From contig JXTC01000170.1 in assembly GCA_002914845.1 (NCBI GenBank), positions 360,589 through 424,588 on the forward strand: a stretch of DNA of 64,000 bases. The letters are read 5' to 3'. Origin of the DNA: Trema orientale (Eukaryota; Streptophyta; Magnoliopsida; Rosales; Cannabaceae). A program made the position numbers and the translations under genes. Every line of letters begins with the position of its first letter. Position 1 is the stretch's first letter. The notes below the pieces were generated by a model. That model was not told the DNA's origin and did not search any database. It worked only from the letters and a program-made list of their open reading frames with translations. Below are positions 62,354 through 64,000 of this stretch, piece by piece.

Positions 62354-62743
62354 GGTCTCTAACACTTCTACCCAGAAAAACCCAAACGAATTACAAAAAT
62401 ACTTTTTTCTTACAATTTTTGTATGGTTTTTTTATTAAAAAATATTACTTTTTAAAAAGTTTTTAGAAAAATATTATTTTAAAAATAGTTACTAGTTACC
62501 AGTTTCTAAAAACTAGTTACCGGTTACCATTTACCACTTATATACCAGTTATAATTACCTTTGGTTATTAGTTACCAGTTTCTGAAAATTAGTTACTGGT
62601 TACTATTTTAAAAAATGAAATTTTTCTAAATAGTTTTTAAAAAATGGCAATAACTAATAAAAACCGTATCAGATCTAAAAAAATACAGCTCAATGTATTT
62701 TTCAATTTTTTTCCTAAAAATATCGTACAAAGCCTAATTTTCC
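62354..62743. mobile_element. Foldback MITE, family F copy 2
   Basis: The inverse orientation aligns along its length with the element at 28,335-28,734, including the TAATAAAAACCGTAT block, the ATAGTTACTAGTTACCAG core and the CTCTAACACTTCTACCC end. It is a long imperfect palindrome. No intact 9-bp flanking duplication is visible: the left flank is TTCATTATT and the right side abuts family B copy 2 directly. Confidence 0.75.
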
Positions 62744-63034
62744 GGGGCTTATAGAAATACGACCAAATTTTAGGCCCAATTTAAGTAAATATCTCTTTGT
62801 CAAATGTTATAGCAAAATGTCCGATATATATGTTTATATACCAAGTATAAAATTTTATATACCAAGTACAAAAAATTATATACCTAGTACATTTCAGTAT
62901 AGTAACTAAAATTGATAGATATGTTTATCTATCAAGTGTAAAAATATATATATCTGGACATTTAGCTATAATATTTAAAAAGTAGACATCTACTTAATCA
63001 AATTTAAAATATTGGTCATCCACCTAAATTTCTC
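62744..63034. mobile_element. MULE-type MITE, family B copy 2
   Basis: In inverse orientation it aligns with 29,211-29,501 over its full length, starting GGGGCTTATAGAAATACGAC and ending CACCTAAATTTCTC. The two copies have about the same length, 291 bp. It starts immediately after family F copy 2, and no flanking duplication is seen, so one side of the original insertion has been lost or the two elements moved together. Confidence 0.75.
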
Positions 63035-63417
63035 AATATCAATTGATATCATGCACATGTCTCAACTTCGCTAAATGGGCTTTGATTGTTTCCATGTTCA
63101 AAAGAAAATTACATTTGTGCCTCATATTTCACAAATAACTATTTTTAAATTTTGTTTCAATAATACCCATTTTCATGGTATACATTTGTGTAAAATAATA
63201 TGGTATATATTTATGTATAAAATAGTTGAAGTTTGCATTTCTCCAAAAATGGGTGTAAAATGGGTATTTGTGAAATAAAACTATAAATCATGTGTTTGTG
63301 AACTTTTTTTGTACTAAATATACATGACATGCCACATGTGATATAGTTCATATCATAGACATGGGTTGAAATAGATATACTCAGCCATTTTGCTAAAGAA
63401 AAGAATTGGCTATGTCT

Positions 63418-63787
63418 GGTTGGAGGGAGAGAGAATAAGAATAATGTAAAGGTTAAGAAGGAGGGAGATGAGACTAATAATCCTCTAACTTGTTTGGTAG
63501 AAAGGATGGTGAGTAGAAAGGATGAAGAGTATTTGTTTTTAAAATTACTATATTATCCATTTTAAAATTTGTCTAATAATCTTTTTGGAGAGTAAATATA
63601 TAAATTCTTGCTCTCTTTTTTCTTTTTCCTCACCAATCCCTCCAAAATGGGAGGATGGCATTTGGTGGGCCTAGAGAGGGACATCACCCCTCCCTCCCAC
63701 TTTCCCTTCTACCAAACAATTGATTGGAGTCCTCTCTTTACTTATCTTACTCCACCCCTCTAAAAATCCACTCTACCAAACATAGTG
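63418..63787. mobile_element. Tourist-like MITE, degenerate copy
   Basis: It begins GGCTATGTCTGGTTGGAGGG and ends CTACCAAACATAGTG, with a purine-rich left and pyrimidine-rich right half as in the copy at 23,898-24,310. TTA follows the right end but the left flank is ATT, so the target duplication is not clean. It is an older member of the same family. Confidence 0.6.
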
Positions 63788-64000
63788 TTAGAGATGCTCA
63801 AAATTCAGTCATTATCCATGTCATAAGAGCCCCTTGTTTTAGTTGTTACAAGTTGGGAGTATCCCTTATTTCTAATGAAGTATTTTTCAAGTGTACATAA
63901 ACAATAGTAAGTGCATAGGACTTTTTTTTTTTTTTTTTTTTGAGGTCAAACAAATCTATTATTATATATTCTAATTATCTATTAATTCTTCCAATTAGAT
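63788..64000. other. AT-rich intergenic DNA at the window end
   Basis: Contains a long T-run at about 63,921-63,942. Nothing else was recognised. Confidence 0.5.

Noticed and set aside
63095-63290. Possible small inverted-repeat element around ATTTCACAAATA...TATTTGTGAAAT
   Set aside because: Only short patches match in inverse orientation, and no flanking duplication is visible.

Overview
This is a 64-kb stretch of nuclear DNA from a flowering plant, almost certainly a eudicot. Genes have many short GT-AG introns, intergenic DNA is very A/T-rich and full of small transposons, and every recognisable protein is a plant family (RABA/RABD GTPases, chloroplast LepA/GUF1, flavonol synthase, plant MACPF, LRR and G-type lectin receptor kinases). 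I rebuilt the exon chains by hand. In each multi-exon gene the exon lengths add up to one uninterrupted reading frame with usual splice-site dinucleotides, except one GUF1 donor where the sequence has an N. No prokaryotic, organellar or viral gene block is present.

Left half (1-32 kb). After about 5 kb of AT-rich DNA come a KH/STAR RNA-binding protein (5,962-9,638, +), a small one-pass membrane protein (11,019-12,136, -), a decayed partial copy of eEF1B-gamma (12.8-14.46 kb, -), the intact eEF1B-gamma gene (17,828-20,083, -), RABA2 (21,425-23,190, +), RABD1 (24,907-27,365, -) and a decayed cytosolic leucyl-tRNA synthetase (30.45-31.55 kb, +). From memory, KH, small membrane protein, eEF1B-gamma, RABA2a and LeuRS lie together in Arabidopsis at At1g09660-At1g09620. 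The block therefore looks like conserved microsynteny in which LeuRS has been lost, eEF1B-gamma partly duplicated, and RABD1 is extra.

Right half (33-64 kb). An LRR receptor kinase (34,469-38,311, +) faces tail-to-tail a MACPF-domain protein (39,019-42,707, -). A repeat-rich gap (43-47 kb) holds a ~980-bp foldback element and a 5'-truncated L1 LINE with its target-site duplication. Then come chloroplast GUF1/LepA in 22 exons (47,349-53,652, -), flavonol synthase (55,006-56,222, -) and an intronless G-type lectin receptor kinase (57,477-60,113, -). GUF1 next to FLS matches Arabidopsis At5g08650/At5g08640. The last 4 kb is intergenic and carries transposon copies related to ones near 24 and 28-29 kb.

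The genes do not form one pathway; they cover translation (eEF1B-gamma, GUF1, the LeuRS relic), membrane traffic (RABA2, RABD1), cell-surface signalling (two receptor kinases), RNA binding, cell-death control (MACPF) and flavonoid synthesis (FLS). The most notable non-genic content is a set of short non-autonomous elements whose edges and target-site duplications can be read directly, several insertions that consist of almost nothing but a poly(A) tail between duplicated target sites, and a cluster of six identical 7-mers in front of the KH gene. I see no evidence of a new multi-gene system.
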